Assembly: GCA_028820845.1 (NCBI GenBank)
Contig: JAPPII010000034.1
Span: forward strand, 1 to 41,981
Reading direction: 5' to 3'
Source of the DNA: Candidatus Poribacteria bacterium
GTDB lineage: Bacteria > Poribacteria > WGA-4E > WGA-3G
Length of the DNA stretch: 41,981 nt
Shown: positions 24,413 to 32,817 of the stretch, in pieces
Numbering within the stretch: the stretch's first letter is position 1
Layout: each line of letters begins with the position of its first letter
Made by a program: the position numbers and the translations under genes
Notes under the pieces: model-generated
The model's database searches: none
The model's input: only the letters and a program-made list of their open reading frames with translations
Told to the model about the DNA's origin: nothing

Positions 24413-26029
24413 CTATTTGATTATAGCTCCCGCACTTTCAGTCGGGATATAATAATAACCGTAGATAATGCACATCTCATCTTCAGATGTGAGTCCGAAT
24501 ATGAGGGGTTCATTCGTGTCGTAGTTGTTGTGGGTACACTGGAAACTGAGTCCATCGTCTGATCCTAAGCGGAGAACAGGATCAAAGAGATTAATGGGAG
24601 CATTGTCGTAAGCGATGCTTCGGTGCAATAAATCCCCGGTTGATCTCTGATTGATTTCAAACAACTCACCGTGTCTGTGCATGTGCGATGTCAGTAAGAA
24701 AACACTTAATTCCGTTTCGGGATTGTGCCCTCGGCGTTCGAGTTCATCTTCAACATACCACGTCATTTTGGAAACGCGCGTTGTGCCGGGAGGCACGTTA
24801 ATCGACCGGTTAGAGACGAAGATTTCAATCGCCTCGTACTGGACCTCTTCTTCGGGGATCGTGTAGATATTGACGTAAGTTTCGCCAATCAATGTTTCGT
24901 CCCCCAGCAAATTGATGTAGTGGGAATTGAGGTCATACATAGTGTCTCCAGGCATTCGCAACCCTACACCTTCAGGAAACTCAAAGAGCGTATCATCCGT
25001 CTGCGTGCCGACGACGAAAAGTCTATCAACACCGAAATTGCCAAGTACCTGTGGATCGTCTGGGTCGAGTTCACGGAATCTATCCGTCGCTGGATCGACT
25101 GCGATTCCGGGTGTAATACCTCTCTCTGGTACACCGTTTGCCAAACCTTCCTCGGTAAATCGATATAGGATGAAATGATGACTACCAGAAGGATAGAAGA
25201 TTTCAACCCTATTGATAAAGATGTCGCCCTCTATCGGATTCCCATTTTCATCAGTGATTTGGGTAGCGTAGTAGATTTCGCGTTCCGTACCGGGTTCAAT
25301 CTTGAAGGGTGGCAGACGGAGTTGATAGCCTTCACCAGGGGCTGGTGGCGCGGGCGGTTCAAACACTTCATCGGGATCACGTAAGACACCAAGGTCCCCA
25401 ATACCTGCGATTTTACCGGTCTGCGGTGCGCCCGCCGCAATCCATGTGCGGACTGCCTCTATTTTCCCAGTATGGAGTACGCCGCCGCCAAACGGCATCC
25501 GTGCACCCAGTTCTGGTGCGGCGGGGCCCATTAGCTTCGCCAAAAGGAAACTATTTTCTGGGTTGCCCGGATCTACGAGTTTCATACCCGCAGCCGCGGC
25601 GGCTGGGTTCTGCGGAACCTGTCCAACCAAATCTTCATAGGAGAGCTCATAGGTGAGATTCAAACTACCCGCATTCGCGGGCGCCGCATGACAAACACTG
25701 TTCGCACAACTCCTATCAAAGACATATTCCTGAATATCGTGATATGCTGAATTTTCATTCGGCACGGTTTGTCCAAAACTGTTACTGACCCGAACGAGAT
25801 CAAGCACATTAACAATCCCGTCGCGATTGACATCAGGGTCCTGCGTTGCATTGCGGTCTCTGAGTTGTCCAAAGGCAGCAGCAACAAGTACTAAGTCTTG
25901 GATGTTTACCACCCCGTCTTTATTGACATCCTCTAACAGCGTCGGGAGATCACTGTGTCCGAGTGCCAAAAAAGAGAAGCTGCCCATCAGCAAGGTGATG
26001 AGTGTGAGATAGACTATTTTTCTTACCAT
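24413..26029 (-). CDS. secreted dockerin - cytochrome c-like - copper monooxygenase protein, copy 1
   Basis: A 538-residue exported protein. Order: signal peptide (about 1-24), type I dockerin repeats DVNKDGVVNIQDL and DVNRDGIVNVLDL (about 34-86), a cytochrome c-like domain (about 92-205) and a copper type II monooxygenase module of PHM/dopamine-beta-monooxygenase kind (about 235-535). The cytochrome part has an unusual C-x4-CH haem motif (C108, C113-H114) and a possible Met ligand in ARMPFGG. All six copper ligands expected from PHM can be assigned: HH 284-285, H370, H449 and H451 (in SHMHRHG), M519. Start ATG 26029 is aligned with the paralogue; GGAGG lies unusually far (about 15 bases) upstream in both. 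Substrate unknown. Immediately downstream of paralogue 26219-27817. Confidence 0.85.
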   Translation of the reverse strand: MVRKIVYLTLITLLMGSFSFLALGHSDLPTLLEDVNKDGVVNIQDLVLVAAAFGQLRDRNATQDPDVNRDGIVNVLDLVRVSNSFGQTVPNENSAYHDIQEYVFDRSCANSVCHAAPANAGSLNLTYELSYEDLVGQVPQNPAAAAAGMKLVDPGNPENSFLLAKLMGPAAPELGARMPFGGGVLHTGKIEAVRTWIAAGAPQTGKIAGIGDLGVLRDPDEVFEPPAPPAPGEGYQLRLPPFKIEPGTEREIYYATQITDENGNPIEGDIFINRVEIFYPSGSHHFILYRFTEEGLANGVPERGITPGIAVDPATDRFRELDPDDPQVLGNFGVDRLFVVGTQTDDTLFEFPEGVGLRMPGDTMYDLNSHYINLLGDETLIGETYVNIYTIPEEEVQYEAIEIFVSNRSINVPPGTTRVSKMTWYVEDELERRGHNPETELSVFLLTSHMHRHGELFEINQRSTGDLLHRSIAYDNAPINLFDPVLRLGSDDGLSFQCTHNNYDTNEPLIFGLTSEDEMCIIYGYYYIPTESAGAIIK

Positions 26030-26191
26030 AATTAACAATTCAACCTCCAAATGTGTTGGTTAATACGATTGATTGTGTGCTTGGCATGCTTTATTTACTT
26101 ATTGTTCACAATAGTGTTATACCACTTCTAAAAGTTTATATCGCATTAACTGCCCTTTAATGCAAAGGTTAAAGCATAATGCTACAAGCCT

Positions 26192-26215
26192 GCACAAACT
26201 AAAGTTTATGCTACA
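26192..26215. repeat. small palindromic repeat, GCRCAAMCT-type, copy 3
   Basis: CACAAACT / AGTTTATG hairpin followed by CTACA, matching the plan of 194-218 and 9477-9501. It lies just past the stop of 26219-27817. A partial further copy (GCATAATGCTACA) precedes it at about 26174-26186. Confidence 0.5.
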
Positions 26216-26218
26216 ATT

Positions 26219-27817
26219 TCAATCAGAAATGGTATTAGTTGGCACATAATAATAGCCGACAATAATGCACATCTCGTCTTCGGATGTAAAACCGAATTCA
26301 ATAGGTACGTCCCGATCATAATTGTTGTGCGTACACTGAAAGCTGAGCCCATCGGTTGCATCGAGTACCAGGGGCTGTGTATAAAAGGTTATCGGTGCGT
26401 CATCATAAGCAACACTTCGGTGCAACAAATCACCAGTTGACTGTTGAAAGATTTCAAACAATTCGCCGTGTCTGTGCATGTGAGATGTAAGCATCATGAC
26501 GTTCAATGTCGTCCCAGGATCTATGCCTTTTAGTTCCATTTCATCTGCAATATGCCAATCCATTTTGGTAACCCGTGTTAGCCCGGGGGGGACGTTAATC
26601 TCTGTATTGGAGACGAAAATCTCAATTGCCTCATGCGTGACATCTTCAGGTGGAAGTGTGTAAATATTGATGTAGACCTCACCAATTAGGGTTTCGGTCC
26701 CTAATAAATTAATGAAGTGAGAATTCAGGTCAAAGAGGGTATCACCTGCAAGACGGAGTGCAACGCCCTCTGGAAAGGCAAACGAGAAATCTTCGTTTTG
26801 TGTGCCGGCAACGAAGAAACGATGCGTTCCAAGGTTTCCAAGTGCCTGTGGGTCAGCTGGGTCTAACTCTCGGAAAGTATCTGCCGGATCAACACCGATT
26901 CCGGGATCTAAGCCTGCTTCAAGGATTCCTTCTGAGATTGCAGCATCGGTCATCCGATATAAGATAAAGTGATGGCTGCCGACAGGATAGAAAATCTCAT
27001 ACTTATTTATGAAGATGTCACCCTGTACTGGATTTCCATTTTCATCTTTGATTTGCGTTGTATAAAATACTTCGCGTTCAGTGCCGGGTTCGATTTTGAA
27101 GGGAGGCAAATGAAGTTGATACCCTTCACCGGGTGGAGGTGGCGCTGGTGCTTCAAAGATTTCTTCAGGGTCGCGTAAAACTGCAAGGTCCCCCATCCCT
27201 GCTACTCTACCAGTCTGTGGTGCACCAGCCGCAATCCAAGCACGAATTGCTTCTATTTTTCCATCGTGGAGCACGCCACCCCCAAAGGGCATCCGTGTTC
27301 CTTGTTCTGGTGCTGTGGGGCCCATCAGTTTCGTCAAAAGGAAACTGTTCTCTGGATTGCTGGGATCCACGAGTTTCATGCCAGCCGCAGCAGGATTTTG
27401 TGGCACCCCGACAACCAAATCTTCATAAGAGAGACCATAGGTCAGATTTAAATTACCAGCGTTGGCAGGTACTGCATGACATGCACCGCTTGCACAACTT
27501 TTATCAAAGATATACTCTTGGATATTGTGATATGCTGAATTTTCATCCGGTGCAGTCTGTCCAAAACTGTTACTGACCCGAACAAGATCTAAGATATTAA
27601 CGATTCCATCGCGATTGACATCAGGGTCGTGTTCCGCATTGCGATCTCTGGGTTGTCCGAAAGCAGTCGCGACGAGCACCAGGTCTTGGACGTTCACGAC
27701 ACTATCTTTATTGACATCCTCCAAAAGCGTGGGGAGATCGCTGTGTCCAAACACAACCGTAGAGATCGTACCGACGAATAAGAGGATCAGCGCGGCATAA
27801 ACCATCTTTTTAAGCAT
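26219..27817 (-). CDS. secreted dockerin - cytochrome c-like - copper monooxygenase protein, copy 2
   Basis: A 532-residue tandem paralogue of 24413-26029 with the same order of parts: signal peptide (1-24), two dockerin calcium loops (about 34-81; the first has DVNKDSVVN), the cytochrome c-like domain with C-x4-CH (C108, C113-H114), and the copper monooxygenase module. Ligands are HH 282-283, H367, H446 and H448, M516. The two proteins are so alike along their length, including the promoter-proximal leader wording, that duplication looks recent. It begins 29 bases after the glycosyltransferase stop, so it may be transcribed with it. The dockerin suggests calcium-dependent docking to a cohesin partner, though none is encoded here. 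Confidence 0.85.
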   Translation of the reverse strand: MLKKMVYAALILLFVGTISTVVFGHSDLPTLLEDVNKDSVVNVQDLVLVATAFGQPRDRNAEHDPDVNRDGIVNILDLVRVSNSFGQTAPDENSAYHNIQEYIFDKSCASGACHAVPANAGNLNLTYGLSYEDLVVGVPQNPAAAGMKLVDPSNPENSFLLTKLMGPTAPEQGTRMPFGGGVLHDGKIEAIRAWIAAGAPQTGRVAGMGDLAVLRDPEEIFEAPAPPPPGEGYQLHLPPFKIEPGTEREVFYTTQIKDENGNPVQGDIFINKYEIFYPVGSHHFILYRMTDAAISEGILEAGLDPGIGVDPADTFRELDPADPQALGNLGTHRFFVAGTQNEDFSFAFPEGVALRLAGDTLFDLNSHFINLLGTETLIGEVYINIYTLPPEDVTHEAIEIFVSNTEINVPPGLTRVTKMDWHIADEMELKGIDPGTTLNVMMLTSHMHRHGELFEIFQQSTGDLLHRSVAYDDAPITFYTQPLVLDATDGLSFQCTHNNYDRDVPIEFGFTSEDEMCIIVGYYYVPTNTISD

Positions 27818-27846
27818 AATTAACGAATTTAACCCCCAAGTATTGA

Positions 27847-28572
27847 TTAACGCAATTCATCGTGCGCAGTATTTTTGAAAAGTTCGGTTTTTGAAATAAA
27901 TCGGTATTTTAAGAGGGTCCAGGCAGCAAAGATGCCGTCTGACCAGAATCGGAGTTTTTTGCCTTCCTTTTTCGTTCGCGGGAAATAGGAGACCGGTACC
28001 TCGTGGATGCCATAGCCTGCGCGCAAAATTTTCGCTGTAACCTCTGGACAGAATTCAAAGCCCTCACATGTTAAATTCAAACGTGTTATCAACTCCGCTG
28101 AAAAGGCTTTATAACCGGTGGATTCATCGGTAATCCGACATCCGTAAAGAAGATTTGTATAAGTCGCAAGCACACGGTTAGCGATAAAATTATGAAGACT
28201 GGCGTTCCCGCGTCCGTTGAGAAACCTCGACCCATAAACGACTTGAACGTCCTCCTGCTCCAGTGGTTTCAAGAGTTCAGAGAGATCCGACGGGGATAAC
28301 TCCATGTCTGCATCCTGAATAACCACGGCTTCACCTTGGACATGGGGAAGCCCGTTACGGATAGCGCATCCTTTACCGCCGTTCTCTTCGCAGTGTACGA
28401 CGGTTAACTGATGAACCTCACGGAACCGTTCGAGTGCGTCGTATGTGCCATCGGTGGAACCATCGTTGACGACGATAATCTGTTTTTCCAGGGGTAGTGC
28501 GCGTAGTGCCTCCAAGACCTGCCCAATTGTTTGCTCTTCGTTATACGCAGGAATGATTACAGACACTAACAT
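27847..28572 (-). CDS. family 2 glycosyltransferase (dolichyl-phosphate mannose synthase-like)
   Basis: A 241-residue GT-A fold glycosyltransferase. The N-terminus VSVIIPAYNEEQTIGQVL, VVNDGSTDGT and the metal-binding DAD (VIQDADMELS) are diagnostic of family GT2. The block GSRFLNGRGN, and RITDESTGYKAF with its acidic acceptor motif, resemble DPM1/polyprenyl-phosphate sugar transferases. The C-terminus lacks the extra membrane helices of some relatives. Likely transfers a sugar from a nucleotide donor to a polyprenyl phosphate, at the inner membrane face. It lies 27 bases after the SDR gene and appears to be in one unit with it. Confidence 0.88.
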   Translation of the reverse strand: MLVSVIIPAYNEEQTIGQVLEALRALPLEKQIIVVNDGSTDGTYDALERFREVHQLTVVHCEENGGKGCAIRNGLPHVQGEAVVIQDADMELSPSDLSELLKPLEQEDVQVVYGSRFLNGRGNASLHNFIANRVLATYTNLLYGCRITDESTGYKAFSAELITRLNLTCEGFEFCPEVTAKILRAGYGIHEVPVSYFPRTKKEGKKLRFWSDGIFAAWTLLKYRFISKTELFKNTAHDELR

Positions 28573-28599
28573 CGTTTATCATGCCTCCGTCAAAGCACG

Positions 28600-29391
28600 T
28601 TAGAGCAGAGACTTCACCATGCCGCCATCTACCTGAATCGTTGTCCCCGTTATGTAACTTGCGCGTTCAGATGCGAGAAAAACAACCAACGCTGCGAATT
28701 CCGCAGGGTCTCCAATTCTACCGAGTGGGATGTCCGCTGTCATCCTTTCGAGTGCCTCATCAAATGTGATTCCGGCTTCTTCTGCCCGGACAGTCGCAAG
28801 CTGCTGGATACGATCGGTGAAGATAATACCCGGACAGACATTGTTGACGAGGATATTGTCTGGTGCTAACTCTGTTGCGAGCGTCTTCGCAAAGCCGATG
28901 ACCCCTGTGCGTGCCATGTTCGACAACATAAGGTTATCCACAGGTTGCTTGACGGAAACGGAGGTGAGATTGATAATCCGTCCGCCGCCGCGTGCCTGCA
29001 TTGTCGGGACGACAGCGCGACAGAGGTTGATTGTGCTCATTAGGTTTAGATTAACAGCGTCTTGGTAATCCTGTGCACTGAGGTCGTCAAACCGTCCCGC
29101 TCTGGGACCGCCTGCGTTGTTGACTAAAATATCAATACCACCGAAGTGCTGAATCGCCGTGTTAATGAGGGTTTCAACCTGCTCCGGTTGACTAACATCC
29201 GTCGGAATTGCCAACACTTCAGAACCTGTCTGGCTACGAATGTCGTCCGCTGTTGTTTCCAGTTCATCTGTATTTCTTGCACAGATCGTGACCTTCGCGC
29301 CTTCCTGTGCCAAGCCGAGTGCGATCGCGCGTCCAAGTCCTTTGCTTGACGCGCCTACGACTGCTATTTTATCTGTGAGTCCGAGATTCAT
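28600..29391 (-). CDS. short-chain dehydrogenase/reductase with altered active site
   Basis: A 263-residue SDR. The cofactor loop is GASSKGLG, NNAGG and the C-terminal YITGTTIQVDGG are normal. Where the family has Y-x3-K, the sequence is SNMARTGVIGFAKTLA, so the catalytic Tyr aligns with Ser and the Lys with Arg. This corresponds to the 3-oxoacyl-ACP-reductase-like SDR subgroup known to lack a perfect catalytic tetrad. Function is unknown and redox activity is doubtful or altered. A sigma-70 promoter lies at 29486-29515; ATG 29391 follows AAGGT only a few bases away. It leads the unit with the glycosyltransferase. Confidence 0.85.
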   Translation of the reverse strand: MNLGLTDKIAVVGASSKGLGRAIALGLAQEGAKVTICARNTDELETTADDIRSQTGSEVLAIPTDVSQPEQVETLINTAIQHFGGIDILVNNAGGPRAGRFDDLSAQDYQDAVNLNLMSTINLCRAVVPTMQARGGGRIINLTSVSVKQPVDNLMLSNMARTGVIGFAKTLATELAPDNILVNNVCPGIIFTDRIQQLATVRAEEAGITFDEALERMTADIPLGRIGDPAEFAALVVFLASERASYITGTTIQVDGGMVKSLL

Positions 29392-29413
29392 TACCTTATC
29401 AATATGGGTTTGT

Positions 29414-29428
29414 AAGTTGTACCCTACA
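29414..29428. repeat. small perfect palindrome
   Basis: GTTGTA / TACAAC with a CCC loop, in the leader of the SDR gene. It could be an operator or a small REP unit; nothing else indicates which. Confidence 0.4.
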
Positions 29429-29485
29429 ACACCCTATATCCTTTCAAAATGGAGTTGATGTTTATTAACGTCAAATACATCGTTA

Positions 29486-29515
29486 AGTATAACACCTTTA
29501 CATGGGTAATGTCAA
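29486..29515 (-). promoter_or_regulatory. sigma-70 promoter of the SDR-glycosyltransferase unit
   Basis: On the minus strand, TTGACA (29515-29510), an 18-base spacer, and TATACT (29491-29486). Transcription would start near 29479, about 90 bases before the SDR ATG. Confidence 0.65.
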
Positions 29516-29553
29516 GGTCAATCTCGGACTGTTTAGGAGCATTCGATTCTCTA

Positions 29554-30591
29554 TCACTGGGCTTCAGGCATAGGGACACCCCACTCTTCGGCACAGTCGC
29601 GGAGTTGCTGATAGATGGTATCGGGCACATCAATCCCGTTTTCGAGGCGACGTGTGCGGGTGTTGACCTCAAAATCACCAGGGACTAATACCTCGTCAAA
29701 ACCCGGAGCGGGTGGAACTGATTTGATACTGTCTAAAAAGGCACGGACCCCCTTTTGGTACTCTTCAAGTGGCATGAAGGCGTTAACATCAATCACCTGC
29801 ATATAGAGACCACCTATCTGTCCAGCGTCAACGTTAAACGTTCCTGCTAATCCACCAAGGAGACAGACGAAGAGGGAGAGCGCATAGCCTTTGTGTCTAC
29901 CGAAAGCAAGCAGGTGTCCACCATCGCGGTATTCTGATGTTTTGACGGTGGGATTGCCGTGCTTGTCAACAACACATCCTTCAGGCAAATCTCGATTTTC
30001 GCTGTCAGCGACGTAGGTTTTGCCGTTTGCAATCATACTGGTTGCGAAATCAATGAGGAAAGGTCTATCATCACCTGTCGGTACGCCGATAGCGATAGGG
30101 TTTGTGCCGAGTGCGCCGACTGCACCACCGAACGGAAGGATACGTCCGCCGCCTTTTGAGCCACCACCGACCGAGATCATTCCGATACAACCCGATTCAG
30201 CGGCTTCTTGTGCGTATTCACCGACTCTGCCGATATGGTTGGTATGCGTAAGCGTCGCGAAGCAGGTACGTGTGCTTTTCGCCTTCTCGATGGCACGACG
30301 GATTGCATAACGTGCTGCATAATGCCCAAAACCGCGTCTGCTATCAATATGAAGTGTGTTGTCGGTTTCTCGGATGACTTCTGGTTCAGCAGCTGGACGG
30401 ATACCTCCGCTTTCAATCGCATCGAGGTAGGACGGGATACGCAGCACACCGTGTGAATCATGCCCAGCAAGATTGGCTTTTATCAAAATTTCGGCGACAT
30501 CATTAGCGATACGCCGTGGGGTGTCCGCTGCGACAAACAGGTTTCTTGTGAACGCTTGAAGCACTGCGGCTTCAAACATAAATCTTTTCAT
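29554..30591 (-). CDS. Ldh_2-family malate/L-lactate-type dehydrogenase, copy 1
   Basis: A 345-residue NAD(P)-dependent oxidoreductase of the Ldh_2 family (malate, ureidoglycolate, sulfolactate and 2,3-diketogulonate dehydrogenases). Family blocks are GHDSHGVLRIPSYL with the catalytic His, RRGFGHYAARYAIRRAIEKA, THTNHIGRVGEYAQEAA and GTNPIAIGVPTGDDRPFLIDFATSMIANGK. The substrate is undefined. ATG 30591 has AGGAGG nine bases upstream. It lies 21 bases after a paralogue (30613-31683) and was evidently duplicated from it. Both probably read from the promoter at 31751-31778. Confidence 0.9.
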   Translation of the reverse strand: MKRFMFEAAVLQAFTRNLFVAADTPRRIANDVAEILIKANLAGHDSHGVLRIPSYLDAIESGGIRPAAEPEVIRETDNTLHIDSRRGFGHYAARYAIRRAIEKAKSTRTCFATLTHTNHIGRVGEYAQEAAESGCIGMISVGGGSKGGGRILPFGGAVGALGTNPIAIGVPTGDDRPFLIDFATSMIANGKTYVADSENRDLPEGCVVDKHGNPTVKTSEYRDGGHLLAFGRHKGYALSLFVCLLGGLAGTFNVDAGQIGGLYMQVIDVNAFMPLEEYQKGVRAFLDSIKSVPPAPGFDEVLVPGDFEVNTRTRRLENGIDVPDTIYQQLRDCAEEWGVPMPEAQ

Positions 30592-30612
30592 GATGAATTG
30601 CCTCCTGCAAAG

Positions 30613-31683
30613 CTACTCATAGCGAGCCCTATCTTCCGCCTCAGTTATCCCTTCGCCGATAGAAATGTCGAGTTTGTCTGCACACTCTTGGAGTTGACTG
30701 TAAATGGTATCCGGTATTTCAATACCATCGACTAACCTTTGGGTTCGGTACCGGTATTCAAAATCACCTGGAACTAATACCTCGTCAAAGCCGGGGGCGG
30801 GTGGTGTGGATTTAATGCCATCTAAGAAGGCACGTACACCTTTCTGGTATTCATCAATGGGTGTGAAGGCGTTGACATCAACGGCTTGCATGAAAATGCC
30901 GTTCATTGAACCTTGCTCCACATCGAATGTTCCTGCCAATCCACCAAGGAGGCATGTAAACATAGCGAGTGCGTAGCCTTTGTGTTTTCCGAATGCGAGA
31001 AGCGAGCCACCATCGTAAAAGTCAGCGGGTTTGACGCTCGGATTTCCGTCTTTGTCAAGGATACACCCTTCCGGCAAGTCGATGCCTTTGCTTCGGGCGA
31101 CCTGAATTTTTCCTTCGGCGACCATACTCGTGGCGTAATCAACGATAAACGGACTGTCATCTCCGGTGGGTATACCGATAGCAATCGGGTTTGTTCCGAA
31201 AGCACCTTCCGCGCCACCAAAAGGCACCGTTGGGCCTCTGCCTCTACCGCCACCACCGACGGTGATAAGTGAAATACATCCGGCTCTTGCTGCTTCTTCA
31301 GCATATTCGCCGAGACGTCCGATATGCCCGGTATTGCGGATACTGACAGAGCAAGAGGTAGCCGTTTTTGCCTTCTCAATGGCTCTCTTGATAGACCAAC
31401 GTGAGGTGTAATGTCCGAAACTGCCTTGCCCATCGACGCTCAGGGTATTCGCGGTCTCTGCAAGGAGTTTGGGTTCGGCTGTCGGTTTTAAGGATCCGCC
31501 ATCAATACCGCGCAAATAGGCGGGAATGCGGAGTACGCCGTGGGAATCGTGTCCAGCGAGATTGGCGTTGAGGAGGATTTCAGAGACATCCTCTGCGATG
31601 TGTCGTGTAACACCGGCAGCGACGAATATGTTGCGCGAAATTGCGTGGAGATGTGGGGCATGAAGTAGATGTGTCTTTTCCAT
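30613..31683 (-). CDS. Ldh_2-family malate/L-lactate-type dehydrogenase, copy 2
   Basis: A 356-residue paralogue of 29554-30591, alike along the whole length (GHDSHGVLRIPAYL, GSFGHYTSRWSIKRAIEKAK, IRNTGHIGRLGEYAEEAA, GTNPIAIGIPTGDDSPFIVDYATSMVAEGK). A conserved C-terminal block PPAPGFDEVLVPGDFE is shared. ATG 31683 is preferred to the longer frame from 31737: AAAGGA lies about nine bases upstream, and the promoter at 31751-31778 would start transcripts near 31744. Some residues around the substrate pocket differ between the copies, so substrates may differ. Confidence 0.9.
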   Translation of the reverse strand: MEKTHLLHAPHLHAISRNIFVAAGVTRHIAEDVSEILLNANLAGHDSHGVLRIPAYLRGIDGGSLKPTAEPKLLAETANTLSVDGQGSFGHYTSRWSIKRAIEKAKTATSCSVSIRNTGHIGRLGEYAEEAARAGCISLITVGGGGRGRGPTVPFGGAEGAFGTNPIAIGIPTGDDSPFIVDYATSMVAEGKIQVARSKGIDLPEGCILDKDGNPSVKPADFYDGGSLLAFGKHKGYALAMFTCLLGGLAGTFDVEQGSMNGIFMQAVDVNAFTPIDEYQKGVRAFLDGIKSTPPAPGFDEVLVPGDFEYRYRTQRLVDGIEIPDTIYSQLQECADKLDISIGEGITEAEDRARYE

Positions 31684-31750
31684 ATGTTTGGGTCCTTTAT
31701 CTTTATAAAGTGAGTTGGGAGTATGGAAGACTCTCAAAAACTATGCCCTT

Positions 31751-31778
31751 ATTTTATGCGATATGCTTTTTTTGTCAA
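31751..31778 (-). promoter_or_regulatory. sigma-70 promoter of the Ldh_2 pair
   Basis: On the minus strand, a perfect TTGACA (31778-31773), a 16-base spacer and TAAAAT (31756-31751), start near 31744. The rest of the 274-base gap to 31957 shows only the repeated wording TTTCGGTTATCG / GTTATCGAAACCG and no reading frame. Confidence 0.62.
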
Positions 31779-31957
31779 TAGAAAAAGCGGATAGTAGTAG
31801 GCACTTTGTTTTCGGTTATCGGTAAAAGAGAAATGGAAAGTCTCACAAGTTGAATAACACGGGCAGTCAGACGAAAACCTGTAGTTATCGAAACCGAGAA
31901 AAACTGGAAACTCCTCCAACGGCGAGAGGCGGTTGTAAGCGCAATTGTTAAGATTGG

Positions 31958-32293
31958 TTAGGCAGCCGTCGAAACAGAGATACTTATGGTAGACGCGTCA
32001 GCGGATTTTCGGTGAAGAACAACCTCAACATCGTGATCCAACCTTCTCAGGAGCAAAAGTAAGTAATCAACAGAAAAGTCATCGAATAACCCATCCAAAA
32101 GATCTGAAAGTTCAGACTTACTGATGCCCAAAATTTTAGCAGCCTTGCCTCGCCTGAGGCAACGCTCGGTTATGAGGTCATCAATTATGAAGACCAAGCG
32201 AGCTTTTGCGAGTCTCTCCTCTGGTTCGGGCAGTCCTAAATCTTTGAAAACGTTGCCGCTGCCGACTTCATATTTAATTTTTTCTTTATTCAT
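31958..32293 (-). CDS. higA: HigA-type antitoxin, XRE-family helix-turn-helix
   Basis: A 111-residue DNA-binding antitoxin. The helix-turn-helix is RRGKAAKILGISKSELSDLLDGLFDDFSVDYLL, followed by LLRRLDHDVEVVLHRK, a strand typical of the HTH_37/HigA-like group. It starts at 32293 with ATG overlapping the upstream toxin stop by four bases (ATGA), so translation is coupled. Expected to bind HigB and repress the pair's own promoter at 32659-32687. Toxin-first gene order fits the higBA family. Confidence 0.86.
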   Translation of the reverse strand: MNKEKIKYEVGSGNVFKDLGLPEPEERLAKARLVFIIDDLITERCLRRGKAAKILGISKSELSDLLDGLFDDFSVDYLLLLLRRLDHDVEVVLHRKSADASTISISVSTAA

Positions 32294-32652
32294 CTTTCAT
32301 CCTCCCTTCGTGCGAGTTCTTTCGCCATACTTAAACGCCTACGGATCAAATCAATTTCTTTTTTCGGGGTCTTTATGCCGAATGTAGATTTCTTTTGAAA
32401 ACAGTGTAGGACATAAATTCGATTATTAAGGTTTACAGCATAAACGGCACGATAGGTATTCCGGGCGTAAGTGCTCACGATTTCATACACACCCGGAAAA
32501 CCACGCAAACGTTTAATTTTGTTAGAAGTTTTACCTTCTTGCACCAGTTGGAGGAGGTATCCTACTTTGCTCTGTACATCGTTGGGAAACTCTAACAACC
32601 GTTCCTTAGCGTCCCCAACCCAAGAAACGGATCTCATTCGCTCCATTTGCAT
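32290..32652 (-). CDS. higB: HigB-type toxin, RelE/ParE superfamily
   Basis: A 120-residue Gp49/HigB-like mRNA interferase that would cleave mRNA on the ribosome. Its N-terminal SVSWVGDAKERLLEFP and the C-terminal IYVLHCFQKKSTFGIKTPKKEIDLIRRRL are classic for the family; KTPKKEID is diagnostic. Start ATG 32652 has no Shine-Dalgarno; ATGs at 32646 and 32637 are alternatives. The promoter at 32659-32687 places the transcript start at or near the first ATG, so the message may be leaderless. Confidence 0.88.
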   Translation of the reverse strand: MQMERMRSVSWVGDAKERLLEFPNDVQSKVGYLLQLVQEGKTSNKIKRLRGFPGVYEIVSTYARNTYRAVYAVNLNNRIYVLHCFQKKSTFGIKTPKKEIDLIRRRLSMAKELARREDER

Positions 32653-32658
32653 AAAAAG

Positions 32659-32687
32659 ATTTTACCATACCTGGGGGAATTTACCAA
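32659..32687 (-). promoter_or_regulatory. promoter of the higBA pair
   Basis: On the minus strand, TTGGTA (32687-32682), a 17-base spacer and TAAAAT (32664-32659). Only six bases separate the -10 box from the higB ATG, so a start at position +1 or a downstream ATG would be used. The CCCCCAGG spacer may include an operator. Confidence 0.5.
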
Positions 32688-32712
32688 TTTTTTAGCTTTT
32701 TAAAATTTGTTC

Positions 32713-32812
32713 AGGATTTACGCAAATTTAGCAGATAAGGCGAGAATTTACTGTTTTTAACCCCCTAAATCCCCCTTATCAGGGGGACTTTAAGAGAAAA
32801 TGCGTAAGTCCT
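32713..32812. repeat. MITE-like element, copy 3
   Basis: 100-bp element with ends AGGATTTACGCA (32713-32724) and TGCGTAAGTCCT (32801-32812), inverted with one mismatch. The interior carries a CCCCC(TTATCA)GGGGG hairpin, a widespread intergenic form that could end transcripts of the antitoxin gene just upstream (32818-33153). Lies between the higBA pair and the orphan antitoxin. Confidence 0.68.
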
Positions 32813-32817
32813 ATTTG

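Noticed and set aside
30903-31433. 176-residue minus-strand frame inside the second Ldh_2 gene
   Set aside because: Alternative frame of a well-supported gene, without a recognisable domain.
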